From NCBI GenBank assembly GCA_028280915.1, contig JANQKX010000318.1, positions 1 through 5,144 of the forward strand: a stretch of DNA of 5,144 nucleotides, given 5' to 3'. Shown piece after piece: positions 4,054 to 5,144 of this stretch. The notes below the pieces were generated by a model. That model saw only the letters and a list, made by a program, of their open reading frames with translations, was not told the DNA's origin and did not search any database. The translations under genes were made by a program, and so were the position numbers. The stretch is from Kiloniellaceae bacterium. GTDB lineage: Bacteria > Pseudomonadota > Alphaproteobacteria > Kiloniellales > Kiloniellaceae. Within the stretch, counting starts at the first letter, position 1; every line of letters begins with the position of its first letter.

Positions 4054-5094
4054 TTAGGCCTGTCGTTGCCGCGGGACTGGTGTCATTTGGGGTGACCGCA
4101 AGGCGGCCTGAAGGGATGGCGGCAGGGGCGGCACCCGCGATGGCGGAACGAGATAGGTGGCGAGGGTGAAAAGGTCGGCAAAGACCCTGTGGTGCTCGCT
4201 GGCCCGTTTCAGGTAGTCGTCGCCCGTGGTGCCGCCGGTGCCGATCTTGCGGCCGATCATGCGCTGCACCATGAGAGCATGGCGCTGGCGCCACGCGGTC
4301 CAGCCGATGTCCATTTCCATGAGCCGGTCCAGCAGCTGGTAGGACAGCCGCAGGGCCGGTTCTTGCTGATAGAGCATGATAAAGAGAGCCGTTTGCAGGG
4401 CCGGCGCGGACAGTTTCCAGGCGCCCTTGGCCTGCAACTCCCCATGGCGATTTTCATCGAACAGGCTGTCGAAGGCGTCCCCGGTGCTGGCCAGGCGATA
4501 GCTTTGCTTGAAGGTGAAGGCCGCCTCGCCCGGCGGGCCGACATAGTCCAGGTAGGGGCTGCTTTCGAGCCAGGCTTCCAAAAGATCGATCAGGGCGGGT
4601 TCCCTCTCGGCCCGGGCCAGCAGCGCCTTGTCCGCTTCGGAGAGGTCCTGATCAAAGGGGCAGGCAGCCGGGCCGAGGCGCTGATCCCGGCGCAGCCCCA
4701 GGCGGATCTCGATGAGGCGGAATTGAAGGCTTTGAAAGCCCGATGAGCTGCCGAGCCGGTCGCGGAAGGCCAAAAACCCCAGGGGCGTCATGGTTTCCAG
4801 CACCTCGAACTGCTGCTGGAGGACCCTTTGGATTTTTTGAATGCGGTCCAGGCCGTCGATGGCGATGGCCAAATCGGGCCAGCCGTCTTTCGGCTGGAGG
4901 AAGACCCGGCGCACCCGGTCGAGCTCGCAAAGGATCTGTTTGAACCAAAGCTCGCAGATCTGATGCACCACGATGAAGAGCATCTCGTCGTGGGCCGGCT
5001 GACCGGCCAGCTGGCTTTGGGGCCGTTGGCACCCGAGAAGCTGATCAACCAGCAAATAGCTGTTGTAGGTCAAAGGCCGTTCAGAGTCGGACAT
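4054..5094 (-). CDS. kynA: Tryptophan 2,3-dioxygenase (heme-dependent, kynurenine pathway)
   Basis: This 346-residue cytosolic enzyme would oxidise L-tryptophan with O2 to N-formylkynurenine, the first step of the kynurenine route. Family blocks are LTYNSYLLVDQLL at 8-20, HDEMLFIVVHQICELWFKQ at 35-53, FRDRLGSSSGFQSLQFR at 110-126 and RHALMVQRMIGRKIGTGGTTG at 271-291. By comparison with Xanthomonas TDO, H44 matches the distal histidine (His55), R111 probably the substrate-carboxylate arginine (Arg117), H272 the proximal heme ligand (His240) and T286 the threonine 14 residues later (Thr254). It is longer than the Xanthomonas enzyme (about 298) and closer to eukaryotic forms; much of the extra length seems to lie between about 132 and 225. 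The ATG at 5094 is supported by a short AGG 4 nt upstream and by the conserved block starting soon after. No other kynurenine-pathway gene is in the window. No inactivating change is seen. Confidence 0.95.
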   Translation of the reverse strand: MSDSERPLTYNSYLLVDQLLGCQRPQSQLAGQPAHDEMLFIVVHQICELWFKQILCELDRVRRVFLQPKDGWPDLAIAIDGLDRIQKIQRVLQQQFEVLETMTPLGFLAFRDRLGSSSGFQSLQFRLIEIRLGLRRDQRLGPAACPFDQDLSEADKALLARAEREPALIDLLEAWLESSPYLDYVGPPGEAAFTFKQSYRLASTGDAFDSLFDENRHGELQAKGAWKLSAPALQTALFIMLYQQEPALRLSYQLLDRLMEMDIGWTAWRQRHALMVQRMIGRKIGTGGTTGDDYLKRASEHHRVFADLFTLATYLVPPSRVPPLPPSLQAALRSPQMTPVPRQRQA

Positions 5095-5144
5095 GATGCC
5101 TGCCGCTAATGTGCGAACCGCCTGTCGGAGGCATGGCCACGGCC
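5095..5144. other. Start of the region upstream of the TDO gene (window edge)
   Basis: These 50 bases lie upstream of the minus-strand dioxygenase gene and should carry part of its promoter. I see no clear promoter element or regulator site, and too little sequence is present to judge. On the plus strand GGAGG at 5127-5131 lies just before an ATG at 5133, but only one base separates them, so a gene start there is not supported. Confidence 0.4.

Noticed and set aside
4189..4746. 185-residue plus-strand frame inside the TDO gene
   Set aside because: Antisense shadow of a clear enzyme gene in GC-rich DNA; no ribosome site or family match.
5133..5144. Start of a plus-strand gene after GGAGG
   Set aside because: Only one base separates GGAGG from the ATG, too close for normal initiation, and only four codons are visible.

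Overview
The window reads as a GC-rich Gram-negative chromosome segment, most likely Pseudomonadota. The evidence is secretory signal peptides, a membrane sensor kinase, and proteobacterial-type YcaQ and tryptophan 2,3-dioxygenase. I cannot name the genus. No mobile element, tRNA, rRNA or CRISPR array is visible.

Layout, left to right. (1) Positions 1-1104 hold the last few codons of an unseen upstream gene, probably a response regulator, coupled through a TGATG overlap to a complete membrane histidine kinase. (2) Positions 1105-1386 are non-coding. They hold a candidate sigma70-type promoter and a leader that can fold into nested stems (about 1245-1329). (3) Positions 1387-1632 encode an 81-residue exported protein whose mature part is almost entirely Asn-Pro-Cys tripeptides, with 11 cysteines. 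It is followed by a compact set of inverted repeats ending in a strong intrinsic terminator (to 1746). (4) Positions 1747-2023 appear non-coding and carry several short dyads that could be operators. (5) Positions 2024-2728 encode a secreted SYLF/Ysc84-domain protein, followed by a strong terminator. (6) Positions 2817-4022 encode a YcaQ-family DNA crosslink-repair glycosylase. It starts so close behind that terminator that its promoter is unclear. (7) Positions 5094-4054, on the minus strand and convergent with ycaQ, encode tryptophan 2,3-dioxygenase, the first enzyme of the kynurenine pathway.

How the genes relate. The kinase, the NPC-repeat protein and the SYLF protein are all envelope proteins on one strand. 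Terminators after the NPC and SYLF genes make those two separate transcription units. It is tempting, but only inference, that the kinase's system controls one or both neighbours. The ycaQ and TDO genes look like unrelated single genes. The least explained part of the window is the NPC-repeat gene with its structured leader and terminator cluster.
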